From Collinsella sp. BA40 (GTDB lineage Bacteria > Actinomycetota > Coriobacteriia > Coriobacteriales > Coriobacteriaceae): a DNA stretch of 64,000 bases. Shown here piece by piece: positions 18,442-26,898 of this stretch (positions are counted from its first letter, which is position 1; each line of letters opens with the position of its first letter). The stretch is from positions 1 to 64,000 of the forward strand of contig NZ_VOWY01000007.1 in assembly GCF_008014645.1 (NCBI RefSeq). Reading direction: 5' to 3'. A model generated the notes under the pieces. The model saw only the letters and a program-made list of their open reading frames with translations. It was not told the origin of the DNA and searched no databases. The position numbers and the translations under genes are program-made.

Positions 18442-19149
18442 TTACTCCCGGTGCTTTTTATTAGATAGGGCTTCTTTCAGTGGATGGGATGGGTCGAGCA
18501 GGATCTCGAGTACGATCCAGAGGACGGCGAAGGCGATGGTGGCCGGCAGCGACTCGCTGAGCGCGAAGACCACGTCGAGCACGAACCAGAACAACATGCC
18601 GACGATGATCGAGATGATGAAGTAGTTGCGTTTGACGAACGACGCGAAACTGCTGTCCGCGCGGTCAGCGGAGCCCTTCTTGATATCTCCCAGCATGTAG
18701 TCCCCGACCTCGACATCGTTTGAGAGGTGATGCTTGCGCGTAAGGAAGGCGATGCGCCCTATGGTGGCGGCGAGCGCCGCGAGAAAGAGCAGCATGATGA
18801 CGAGCGAGAGGTTGCCCTGGTACGTTTTGTCTTCGAGCAGTTTGTCGACGGGGAAATAGAGGATCGCGATGCCGAGCAGGACGATCCAGAGCAGCTTGAG
18901 TTCCCGACGGTCGGCAGAGATGCGCTTGGCGACCCGCGCCTCTTCATCCGAAACGAGCTCCTCGAGTTCGATATCGAATATATTGGCGAGGGAGGCGACG
19001 GTTTGGATGTCGGGAAGCGTCTTCGCATTCTCCCAAGATGAGATGGTTTGCCGGGAGACATGGCAGGCGCACGCGAGCTCTTCTTGGGACATGCCGAGTG
19101 CCTCGCGATGGACGCGGATCCGCGAGCCGATTGCCTTCGATCCCTTCAT
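18442..19149 (-). CDS. XRE-family transcriptional regulator with four membrane segments
   Basis: A 235-residue protein. Residues about 8-62 form a lambda-Cro/Xre helix-turn-helix (MSQEELACACHVSRQTISSWE). After a charged linker come four hydrophobic stretches, two around residues 87-135 and two around 175-225. This arrangement suggests a membrane-tethered sensor regulator, a pattern common in Gram-positives, usually regulating an adjacent transporter or itself. No target gene is obvious; a 600-base non-coding stretch lies upstream. The ligand is unknown. Confidence 0.8.
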   Translation of the reverse strand: MKGSKAIGSRIRVHREALGMSQEELACACHVSRQTISSWENAKTLPDIQTVASLANIFDIELEELVSDEEARVAKRISADRRELKLLWIVLLGIAILYFPVDKLLEDKTYQGNLSLVIMLLFLAALAATIGRIAFLTRKHHLSNDVEVGDYMLGDIKKGSADRADSSFASFVKRNYFIISIIVGMLFWFVLDVVFALSESLPATIAFAVLWIVLEILLDPSHPLKEALSNKKHRE

Positions 19150-19392
19150 GGTGTCCTCCTTTGCTTTTGGGGTGGTATCTATCGCCTTAAGGGTAGGCGA
19201 GCGCGTCGCTACCGTCTGTCAAAAGGCCTTTACATGGGGGCGCATTTTGATTGGAAAACCGTCTGCGGTTACAAACCTACCGCTTGCGGAGAATGTGGTT
19301 TCGAATGAAGATACCAGCACTATATGGGAATAAAGAGGGCGAGCAAAGAAACAGTCGCCCCAAGAAAGCGACCGACGCAGGAGGTGATTCCG

Positions 19393-19452
19393 GTGGGCAG
19401 TGAAGAGATATCAGCTTTTGGGCCCGCCGATGGCGCGGTCGAGGCCGAGTAG
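19393..19452 (+). CDS. Possible 19-residue peptide
   Basis: A GTG-initiated frame of 19 codons encodes an acidic, glycine/alanine-rich peptide ending in VEAE. What makes it notable is AGGAGGTGATT at 19379-19389, an almost complete match to the 16S rRNA anti-Shine-Dalgarno, eight bases before the GTG. It has no recognisable family and could be coincidence within a structured RNA. Confidence 0.3.
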   Translation: MGSEEISAFGPADGAVEAE

Positions 19453-19598
19453 TTGAGGGCGAGCGGACTCGCCTCGTGAGCATCCCGGCGACGTATCGGG
19501 GGCGGCCGCAAGAAGGCGTGCTATCCGGGCTCGTTCGCATAACCGCATACCGGCACCTGCGGTAGGAGATTCGAGGGGATTCCAAAGTACAGGTCACG

Positions 19599-19634
19599 CG
19601 GCGGCGTCGCAGATGCGGCGCCGCCGTTTTTGCC
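19599..19634 (+). terminator. Terminator of an unidentified short transcript
   Basis: CGGCGGCG pairs with CGCCGCCG around a 12-base loop and is followed by TTTTT. No gene of normal size precedes it on this strand for over 1 kb, so it probably ends a small RNA or small-ORF transcript. Confidence 0.75.
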
Positions 19635-19752
19635 TTCGCATCGGGCGCGGGAAGCGGCCTCATCGTGCTGTTCGGATCAGGGCGTATTGAGGCGGCGCGC
19701 GATGAGGGTCTATGATAGCTCTGTCAATGGGGATGCGCGATTGGAGGAGTGC

Positions 19753-21300
19753 ATGATGAATACTGGGAAGCGCGCAAGGGCTGTGGTAACGGGGGGCTTG
19801 GCATGCTTGATGGCGCTGGGGGTTGGTGCGCCAGCCGCCCTGGCGTTCGCCGATCAGCCCTCGGCGGCGCCTCTTGAAGCCGGCGACCGGTCCGCCACCA
19901 TGATGTCCGTCTTGTTCCGGCTTGTCGTTGTCGATGAGGACGGTCATAGCTTGGATTCGCCGCAGCCCACGGGGCTGTATGCGAAAATCGCGGAGGGCGA
20001 GACGTTCAACGGCGCTTGCTCGGGACAAATCGCAGGGCTTCGTGATTTCGCACGGCGTTACGCGTCCGAGAGCGGCGGGTCGTTTGCCGGGATTCGCAAC
20101 GTTTTCTTCGTTTCTGCCACCAACGGGGTGGCTAGCGTCGTCATGTGCGAAGAGGTCGATCTGGATGCACCCGTGCGCTATGTGCCCGGCGAGAATATCC
20201 TGGAGCTGCGGGCGATCGTGTCGGTACCCGGGTGCTCGCATGGCCTTGATACGCGCGGCACGGTGGTGACGAGCAAGGACCGCGCTATCGATGTGCCCGT
20301 ATACGATGCGGAGAGCGGGTCCATGGTGGCCGGGATCACGGCAAGAGCGGTGCTGAGCGGCGCCAACGTGCCGCGTGGTTCGCGCGTGTTCCTGAGCACC
20401 GTCCCCGTCGGCGGGGGCAATATCGAAGACGGCGGCGACCGGTTTGGTATTGGCTTTCACCTGTTCGTAGATGGCGTGTATGTGCATCGCGATTTCGGTT
20501 GCATCGAGCTGATGACCCCGCTGCTCTATTCAGGTGTCCCTGACGGCCTGGTCCATGATGCGGTCGTAGAGGCCTGCGGCCCGGGAATGGTGCCGATCGA
20601 GCGCAAGGTCATCCCCACCATCTGGGATTCGTCTGCCACGGTTTCAATCGGTATTTCCGAGATGCCGGATACCGGCATCATCGTGAGCAGCTACCCCGGT
20701 CCCGTGTCGAAGCGTTTTTGGGATGTGACGAGCGCCACGCCCCATGCGCACGATATCGTATGGATGGCACGCGAGTCCATCTCCACGGGGTTTAGCGATG
20801 GGTCCTTCAAGCCGTATGGCAAAGTTGCCCGGGCCGATATGGCGCAGTTCCTGTATCGCCTGGCGGGCGAGCCCGAATTCGAGCCGGGAGCCCAGGATAG
20901 GGCCGCGTTTGCCGATGTCGATGCGGGCACTCCGCACGCCAAGGCGATTTGGTGGCTGACTGCGACGGGCATATCGACCGGTTGGAGCGAAGCAGATGGA
21001 TCCAGGACGTTCCGTCCCTTTGACTTGGTCGTGCGCCAAGATATGGCTGCCTTCCTGCATCGGTTGAGCACGTGGTCGAAGGCGAGCGGCGCGGCGCTTC
21101 CTGCGGCGTATGCCGGATTCTCCGATGTTACCGCGCAGACGGATCACGCGCAGGATATTGCCTGGCTCGCCTCTTCCAAGGTGTCCGAAGGCTGGTTGTT
21201 GCCAGATGGTAGGCGCGAGTTCCGCGGCATGGAGGAAGTCGCCCGCTGCGATATGGCCGCATTCCTTCGACGTATGGATAGGTACGGCCTGGTAGGGTAG
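19753..21300 (+). CDS. Secreted cell-surface protein with three SLH-type C-terminal repeats
   Basis: A 515-residue exported protein. A signal peptide (about 1-33: basic start, hydrophobic core, ALAFA cleavage region) follows the ATGATG start with GGAGGAG upstream. The middle 310 residues match no domain I recognise. The C-terminal 165 residues hold three repeats of roughly 55 residues with the pattern F-x-D-V ... H-A-x-x-I-x-W-L/M ... GISTG(W/F) ... R-x-D-M-A-A/Q-F-L-x-R-L/M, resembling S-layer-homology domains that bind secondary cell-wall polymers. It is probably displayed on the wall. It is monocistronic, ending in a strong terminator. Confidence 0.82.
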   Translation: MMNTGKRARAVVTGGLACLMALGVGAPAALAFADQPSAAPLEAGDRSATMMSVLFRLVVVDEDGHSLDSPQPTGLYAKIAEGETFNGACSGQIAGLRDFARRYASESGGSFAGIRNVFFVSATNGVASVVMCEEVDLDAPVRYVPGENILELRAIVSVPGCSHGLDTRGTVVTSKDRAIDVPVYDAESGSMVAGITARAVLSGANVPRGSRVFLSTVPVGGGNIEDGGDRFGIGFHLFVDGVYVHRDFGCIELMTPLLYSGVPDGLVHDAVVEACGPGMVPIERKVIPTIWDSSATVSIGISEMPDTGIIVSSYPGPVSKRFWDVTSATPHAHDIVWMARESISTGFSDGSFKPYGKVARADMAQFLYRLAGEPEFEPGAQDRAAFADVDAGTPHAKAIWWLTATGISTGWSEADGSRTFRPFDLVVRQDMAAFLHRLSTWSKASGAALPAAYAGFSDVTAQTDHAQDIAWLASSKVSEGWLLPDGRREFRGMEEVARCDMAAFLRRMDRYGLVG

Positions 21301-21323
21301 GCGCGCTGCAGGTCGGCGCGACG

Positions 21324-21361
21324 CGGCGGGGAGGGTCCAATACGGGCTCCCCGCTGTTTTT
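21324..21361 (+). terminator. Terminator after the SLH-type protein gene
   Basis: GCGGGGAG pairs with CTCCCCGC and is followed by TGTTTTT. Confidence 0.85.
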
Positions 21362-21379
21362 CTAGGCGCGCCGCGCGTC

Positions 21380-22703
21380 CTATTCCCGCGTGCCGTCGCC
21401 GAAGAGCAACTCTCGTTCGGGGCCGACGAGCGCGGCGCGCGCCTGGTCTCGTAGCTCGTTAAGGCCTGAGAGGAATTGCCGCTGCATGACGAGGGCGTAG
21501 TAGCGGCCTTTGGCGGTGAGCGTGAGCTCGTCGGCGGTATTGGTTGCGAAGGCCCCGTTTGCGCGCATGAATGCCATCTCGACCGGAAGGCCGCGTTCGA
21601 CGCTCACGCCGAAATCGTGCTCGAAGCGCTTCTTGTCGAGCCTGAGCGCATAGAGCTCCTGCATGAACCTATAGCGCATGAGGTCGCGCTTGCTCAGCGC
21701 GGCCTTGCCCATGAGCGACATGCGGCCGCCATCGATTGCTTCGTTGTATTCGCGCAGGCTGAATGTGTTGACGTAGATGGTGCCGCCGAGATGCGTGACC
21801 GCGCCCGATCCGATGGCGGGGTATTCCTCATAGGAGACGCCGAATTCGTCGACCGGTATCTCGCCGCAGGCATGGAACCCGCATCCCGCGCGGTTGAATG
21901 TCCAGACGGTGCGCCGTTCGAACGCGGCGCCGTCGCCATCTGCGAGCTCGGCATCGAGGAGCCGGTAGTAGGCATACTCGCGTTCGTAGTCGGGGCTTCC
22001 CAGGGTGTCGAGCATCTTCTTGGTGGTCGCGCGGGAGAAGTACAGGGGCGAGAAGGTCGTTTGCTGGCAACCGCATTCCTTGATGAGCTCGATATCGCGC
22101 CGAAGGACCGATTCGGTCTGCGAAGGGAAGTTGAAGATCATGTCGACGTTGAGGATGTCGAAGCGCGCCGCCGCCTCGCCGATGCGATCGAAGATCTCCC
22201 TGCCGCTGCCGTATTTCTCGTACCGGTCCATCTGCCGTAGCAAGTCGTCGTTGAAGCTCTGCACTCCGACCGACAGGCGCTGGATGCGACCTTCCATCTG
22301 ATCGAGATATGGCTTGGCGAGGTGGTTGGGATTGGTCTCGCAGCTTATCTCTTGTATGGAAAAGAGGTCGCGCGCGAGGTCGAGGGTCTGGCAGAGCTCA
22401 TCGATGAGGATGGTGGGCGTGCCTCCGCCGCAATAGATGCTCTCGAAGTCGTAGCCAAGGTCCTCGAGCATGCGCATCTCTCGGCGCAGGCGGTCGAAGT
22501 AGGCGCGCGATGTCTTCACGGAAGGGATAGCGGTTGAAGCTGCAGTATGGACAGAGCCGTTGGCAGAAAGGAATGTGCATGTAGAGCATGTAGCGCGCGC
22601 CGGGCGTAGGCGCGGGCAGCCGCGCTTCGGTTGCCGGTTCGAGTGCGAGCTCGTGTTTTGCCAGCGTCTGTATGACGCCGGTGAGCATGCGTTCCGATAT
22701 CAC
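21380..22703 (-). pseudogene. Frameshifted radical-SAM coproporphyrinogen III oxidase-like gene
   Basis: Two overlapping minus-strand frames together make one HemN/HemZ-like protein of about 440 residues. The first (GTG at 22703 behind AAGGAGG) contains the radical-SAM cluster motif HIPFCQRLCPYCSFNRYPF. It then runs out of frame, and the continuation (YFDRLRREM, IYCGGGTPTIL, CETNPNHL, LSVGVQSFND) is in another frame down to 21380. The break lies at a GCGCGCG tract (22503-22509). Restoring two bases would read ...IARAYFDRL, consistent with the family. As given, no protein carries both the cluster and the rest of the barrel. It could be a true pseudogene, a phase-variable gene or an assembly error. 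Relatives act in haem metabolism or as radical-SAM enzymes of unclear substrate. Confidence 0.8.
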
Positions 22704-22722
22704 GAGATCCTCCTTGATAACG

Positions 22723-22754
22723 AATGCGCCCGGGCGTGCGGGCCCGGGCGCATT
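22723..22754. terminator. Perfect hairpin, terminator of the coiled-coil protein gene
   Basis: AATGCGCCCGGGC pairs perfectly with GCCCGGGCGCATT. It lies just after the minus-strand coiled-coil gene and just before the ribosome site of the frameshifted radical-SAM gene; the T-tail on the minus strand is poor. Confidence 0.6.
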
Positions 22755-22784
22755 ACAACAGCGAGGGGTAGTGCGGTTTCGACG

Positions 22785-24347
22785 TTAGCTCAGCGCAAAC
22801 CACAGCGTGATACCAATAAGTACAGCGATCAAGACGATGCCGAGCGCGCCCAGGAAGCGCAGGCGCGAGGAGCGCGTGCGCTCTCGCACGTCGCGCTCGG
22901 TTGCGGCGAGCTGCTCGACCTCCTGCGCTTGCTCGCGCCCCTCGGCGAGGTTGCGCTCGAGGTCGATGGCCAGCGATTCGATGACCTCGGGATGGTTGCG
23001 GATCTCGGTGGCCTCGTCCATGACCGCCTGCGCCTCGTTCGCCTCGGCCCGCGCGTCGTCGATGAGGCGGTCGAGCTTCTTCACTTCCTTCTCCTGCTCG
23101 GCGATGTTGTCGCGAAGCGCTCGCTGGCGCTCGGCCGCCTCGTTCTTTGCGCTGTCGAGCGCATCGCGCGCTTCGTCTGCTTCGTTGGTTACCGCTTCAT
23201 GGGCGCGCTTGGCGGCTTCGATGGGCTCTTGGGCCTCGGCTACCGCAGCGCGGGCGAGCGAGACGCTGCGTTCGACCTCGTCCCTGGTTGTTGGCAGGGC
23301 GTTCTCGGCGTCGCGCAGTTGGGCGCAGGCGTCGGAGATATCGAGCTCGAGCTCACCGGACCGGACGGAATAGGCCGCGGTGTTGGCGGATGGGTTGCGC
23401 TCCAGCTCGCGCTTCTCTTCGTTGAGCGCATCGAGGCGGGCCGCTGCGCTCTTCACGGCGTGCTCGGCTGCGGCGATGGCCGTCTCCTCTTCGGAGAGCG
23501 CGACCTGCAGGGCGCGCTTGGCGTCGTCGAGGCGACGCTGCATGCGCGCTCCGGCTTCGCGCGAGGAGGACTCGCGCGCCTCGGCGGATTCCACGGCGGC
23601 CTTCAGGCGCTTCTCGACTTGGGTATCGTCGTCGCGCATGCGCTGGAGCTGCTCTTTAAGCTCTTCGATGCGGGCGCGGGCGGCATCTTGCTGCTGCTGG
23701 GCGGTGGCGACGCGCGTGTGCGCCTCGTCTTGCCGGGAGGTCTGTTCATCCATGATGAGCTCGTAGCGCGAGATGATGTCGCGGCGATGGGCGAGCTCCT
23801 CCTGCTGGTCCTCGATGGTTCGCTGGAGGTAGTCGAGGTGCTCGCGGGCCGATGCATGGGCGCGCTTGGCGGCGTTGACCTCGCGTACGGCGCCGACGCC
23901 CTCGCTGATGAACGAGCCTACGACCTGAGCGGCGCTCGGACCGTCGTCGGCGTTATCCGCGGTGGACGAGTCGTCATCGGAGCCGTCGGCGGTCTCGCGA
24001 ACGGGCTCGAACGCGGGTTCCGGTGCGCCGGGCGCCGCGGCGTCTTCTGCCTTGAACGAGGCCGATGCGGGCCAGGAGCTCGTTCCGCCGTCGATGACCT
24101 CGAAGCCGCGGGGCAGCGGAGCGGGGTCGTCACCGACTTTCTCGTATTCCTCCCGGGTCAGGAACGTGGGGGTAAGGGTCTGGCCCGAGCCCCCATCGCC
24201 CGCGGCGTCGTTGCCGGACGTCGCGTCGGATGCATCGTCGAGTGCGGTGTGTACGCTGGAATCGCCGGGGACGTCCGCGGACTTGTTTGCCGCGGCATCG
24301 ACGGCGGTCTCGTCGTGGCCTTCGACGGTATCGTGCTTCTCGTCCAT
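22785..24347 (-). CDS. Membrane-anchored long coiled-coil protein
   Basis: A 520-residue protein. The first 150 residues are acidic and low-complexity; residues about 155-490 are dense heptad-type coiled coil (runs of A/E/R/K/Q such as EELKEQLQRMRDDD); the last 22 residues form a hydrophobic anchor (ALGIVLIAVLIGITLWFAL) leaving a tail-anchored topology with the bulk in the cytoplasm. There is no signal peptide or catalytic motif. The ATG at 24347 follows AGGAGC. SMC/EzrA-like scaffolding is possible, but I do not recognise the family. The opposite strand also has a long open frame, which I read as an artefact of GC-rich alanine/glutamate codons. Confidence 0.72.
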   Translation of the reverse strand: MDEKHDTVEGHDETAVDAAANKSADVPGDSSVHTALDDASDATSGNDAAGDGGSGQTLTPTFLTREEYEKVGDDPAPLPRGFEVIDGGTSSWPASASFKAEDAAAPGAPEPAFEPVRETADGSDDDSSTADNADDGPSAAQVVGSFISEGVGAVREVNAAKRAHASAREHLDYLQRTIEDQQEELAHRRDIISRYELIMDEQTSRQDEAHTRVATAQQQQDAARARIEELKEQLQRMRDDDTQVEKRLKAAVESAEARESSSREAGARMQRRLDDAKRALQVALSEEETAIAAAEHAVKSAAARLDALNEEKRELERNPSANTAAYSVRSGELELDISDACAQLRDAENALPTTRDEVERSVSLARAAVAEAQEPIEAAKRAHEAVTNEADEARDALDSAKNEAAERQRALRDNIAEQEKEVKKLDRLIDDARAEANEAQAVMDEATEIRNHPEVIESLAIDLERNLAEGREQAQEVEQLAATERDVRERTRSSRLRFLGALGIVLIAVLIGITLWFALS

Positions 24348-24602
24348 GCGCTTGCTCCTATCCAAATCGCCGCGGCGGGGAGGCGCGGCGCGTGTCGTTC
24401 ATTCCTGTATGTTACATGCCCGCGATGACGCCCGCGTGCACGGCTGGCGAATGACCGAAACAAATCGGAAGAATTGATGCGCTCCCGCTACGGTGCGCGC
24501 GTGACCTTACAATAATCCAGCAGAGCAGTGAGCTACGCGTTCGTCGGATGCCGCACATGGGCGGCCGGGCGGGCGCGTGCAGGAAGGTATACGAAAGACG
24601 CT

Positions 24603-25742
24603 ATGGACCAAAAGCTGTTTACCTACGATATAGTTGCCGAGGACCCCAAGACGCATGCGCGAGCGGGCATCCTGCACACGCCGCACGGCGATATCGAGAC
24701 CCCGATCTTCATGCCGGTCGGCACCAAGGCGAACGTCAAGGGCATCCCCACCGAGACGGTCAAGGACCTGGGCGCCCAGATCGTCCTCGCCAACACCTAT
24801 CACCTCGCCATGCGTCCCGGCGCGGACCTGGTCCAGGAGATGGGCGGCCTGCACGCCTTCATGAACTGGCACGGACCCATCCTGACGGACTCGGGCGGAT
24901 TCCAGGTGTTCAGCCATAACGACGCGGTCAAGCTCACCGACGAGGGCGTGCGCTTCATCGCCACCGACTACGACGGATCCCATGTCTTCTGGACGCCCGA
25001 GGACAACATGGAGATCGCCATGAAGCTGGGCAGCGACATCTGCATGCAGCTCGACCAGTGCCCGGGCTATCCGGCCACGCGCAAGTACGTCGAGCGCGCC
25101 GTCGAGCTCTCCAGCATGTGGGCGGAGCGCTGCTATAAGGCGCATACCCGCGACGACCAGGCGCTCTTCGGTATCGTCCAGGGCGGCATGCACCTGGACC
25201 TGCGCCTGCGCTCGCTCAAGCACCTCGAGGAGTGCGGAGACTTCCCGGGCTACGGCATCGGCGGCTACTCGGTTGGCGAGGACCACGAGACCATGTTCGA
25301 GTCGCTCGAGCCGCTCGTTTCCGAGCATATGCCGCGCACCAAGCCGCGCTACCTCATGGGCGTGGGCAACCCCACCACGCTCGTCCGCGCCGTCGGCATG
25401 GGCGTCGACATGTTCGACTGCGTGCTGCCCACGCGCACCGGCCGCATGGGTACCGCGTTCTCGAGCGAGGGCCGTTTGAACTTCCGCAACGCCCGCTTCG
25501 CGCACGACGCGGGCCCCATCGACGAGAAGTGCACCTGCCCGGTGTGCACGGGGGGCTACAGCCGCGCGCTCATCCGGCACATGGTCACCCAGAAGGAGAT
25601 GCTCGGCGGCATCCTGCTGTCGCAGCACAACATCTACTTCTTGCTCGACCTCATGCGCCGTGCCCGCCAGGCGATCATCGAGGGTCGCTACGCCGAGTTC
25701 CGCGACGAGTGGATGGCGAGCGCCGGCGCCAACGACTACTAG
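24603..25742 (+). CDS. tgt: Queuine (preQ1) tRNA-guanine transglycosylase
   Basis: TGT swaps guanine-34 for preQ1 in GUN anticodons, the step before QueA and QueH. The 379-residue protein has the substrate-binding DSGGFQVFS, GGYSVGE, the nucleophilic-aspartate segment FDCVLPTRTGRMG and a zinc site C-T-C-P-V-C-T-G-G-Y ... H. The start at MDQKLFTYDI follows family length; the ribosome site (GAAGG) is weak and distant. It is separated from queA by five unrelated genes, so the pathway is not one operon. Confidence 0.96.
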   Translation: MDQKLFTYDIVAEDPKTHARAGILHTPHGDIETPIFMPVGTKANVKGIPTETVKDLGAQIVLANTYHLAMRPGADLVQEMGGLHAFMNWHGPILTDSGGFQVFSHNDAVKLTDEGVRFIATDYDGSHVFWTPEDNMEIAMKLGSDICMQLDQCPGYPATRKYVERAVELSSMWAERCYKAHTRDDQALFGIVQGGMHLDLRLRSLKHLEECGDFPGYGIGGYSVGEDHETMFESLEPLVSEHMPRTKPRYLMGVGNPTTLVRAVGMGVDMFDCVLPTRTGRMGTAFSSEGRLNFRNARFAHDAGPIDEKCTCPVCTGGYSRALIRHMVTQKEMLGGILLSQHNIYFLLDLMRRARQAIIEGRYAEFRDEWMASAGANDY

Positions 25743-25859
25743 GGCGCGCCGTTCGCCGATGACGTTTTGTCCGACGGCGCCTTGTCGCGCTCGCCCGCGC
25801 GGCGCTCGTCTACCATGGCCGCAATGTCCGTCACGTGCGAGCCGAGAGGATGGCCACCC

Positions 25860-26666
25860 ATGGCGTTTACCGTTTACAACTTCGAAGACAACGACGACGT
25901 GCGCGTTATCGCGCGCGCGGGGCAGTTCAAGGTGGTCCAGTGGGACCGCGACCTTTCCGTGATGCCCTCCAGCGCCGCGACCGCTTGGTTCGCCGCGCAG
26001 ATGGACGTGCGTCGCCGTCAGCTCGTGGCCGACCTCGACGGCAAGACGGGCGTGACGCTCCAGGCGGGCGCCATGCAGTGGACGGTCGGCTCGGTTACGG
26101 CGAACACGGGCGTGAAGGGCGCCGGCGACCTGATGGGCAAGATGTTCCGCGGGGCGGTGAGCCAGGATTCCGTGATCAAGCCCGAATACACCGGTACGGG
26201 CAAGCTGGTGTGCGAGCCCACCTGGCAGCACCTGCTGTTGGTCGACCTTTCGAAGTGGGGCGGCTCGCTCGTGCTCAACGACGGGCTGTTCCTGGCGTGC
26301 GATGCAACGATCAAGCATTCGCTGCAGCGCCGTTCCAACCTGTCGTCGGCGGTCGCAGGCAACGAGGGCCTGTTCAGCCTGAGATTGGACGGCGCGGGGG
26401 TGGCGGTATTGGAGTCGCCGTGCCCCGAGGCGGAAGTGGTCTACGTCGACCTGCACAACGATGAGCTGCGGGTCGATGGCAACTACGCGCTCGCTTGGAC
26501 CGCCGGGCTCGATTTCACCGTCGAGCGTTCGGGCAAGAGCCTGATCGGCTCCGCGGCATCGGGCGAGGGCCTGGTGAACGTGTATCGCGGTACTGGCCGC
26601 GTGATGATGGCCCCGATGCAGGCGGCCACGTACTTCAACACCTATGCACCCGAGGCTACGTCGTAG
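25860..26666 (+). CDS. AIM24 family protein
   Basis: A 268-residue beta-rich protein of the AIM24/DUF124 family, whose bacterial members have no established function. Typical features are GVTLQAGAMQWTVG, the glycine-rich segment GAGDLMGKMFRGAVS and TGTGKLVCEPTWQHLLLVDL read in parts. There is no signal peptide and no cofactor motif. The ATG at 25860 follows GAGAGGATGG. It is single, bounded by a terminator downstream. Confidence 0.85.
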   Translation: MAFTVYNFEDNDDVRVIARAGQFKVVQWDRDLSVMPSSAATAWFAAQMDVRRRQLVADLDGKTGVTLQAGAMQWTVGSVTANTGVKGAGDLMGKMFRGAVSQDSVIKPEYTGTGKLVCEPTWQHLLLVDLSKWGGSLVLNDGLFLACDATIKHSLQRRSNLSSAVAGNEGLFSLRLDGAGVAVLESPCPEAEVVYVDLHNDELRVDGNYALAWTAGLDFTVERSGKSLIGSAASGEGLVNVYRGTGRVMMAPMQAATYFNTYAPEATS

Positions 26667-26702
26667 CGTCGATGCGGAAAGAGCCGAAGAGCGCGTGCAG
26701 AC

Positions 26703-26743
26703 GAGCGCCGCGGGTCCCGTCGGGGGTCCGCGGCGCTTTGCTA
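26703..26743 (+). terminator. Terminator after the AIM24 gene
   Basis: AGCGCCGCGG pairs with CCGCGGCGCT around a GTCCC-rich loop, followed by TTTGCT. Confidence 0.8.
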
Positions 26744-26814
26744 TCTAGCGCTTTGCCCGCACCCGTCAAGCGAGAACCGCTGGCCGATGCGGCGCCGCTT
26801 CACCTCAGAAAAAA

Positions 26815-26861
26815 CTGCAATCCTCTATACAATCAACATATTGGAAATATAGCCATTGCAG
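26815..26861 (+). promoter_or_regulatory. AT-rich promoter region with inverted repeat before the decarboxylase operon
   Basis: Perfect inverted 7-mers CTGCAAT (26815-26821) and ATTGCAG (26855-26861) flank an AT-rich core that includes a -10-like TATACA and the near-palindrome ATATTGGAAATAT. This is the only AT-rich block near the start of the decarboxylase operon, so it is the likely promoter and operator. The exact -35 is unclear. Confidence 0.4.
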
Positions 26862-26898
26862 CTCTGCGATTGCTTGAGGAAGGGGAGGGTTGCGAGAT

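Larger units (their letters stand above)
19150..19752. other. 600-base intergenic stretch with hairpins, a tiny ORF and a terminator
   Basis: No ordinary gene is visible. It holds, in order, the divergent promoter region of the XRE regulator, a hairpin GGGCGA/TCGCCC (about 19337-19360), a 19-codon ORF with an ideal ribosome site, a perfect hairpin GGCGAG/CTCGCC (about 19457-19474), further small stems and a strong terminator at 19599-19630. This layout is what a structured small RNA or a short leader transcript would look like. Confidence 0.5.

Noticed and set aside
19240-19635. tmRNA, RNase P RNA or SRP RNA in the long gap
   Set aside because: None of the conserved cores of these RNAs is visible, and the small ORF does not end in an Ala-Ala tag.
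22560-24428. 622-codon plus-strand frame opposite the coiled-coil gene
   Set aside because: Gly/Leu/Val-rich with no recognisable domain or ribosome site. The minus strand gives a coherent coiled coil with a membrane anchor and an AGGAGC site.
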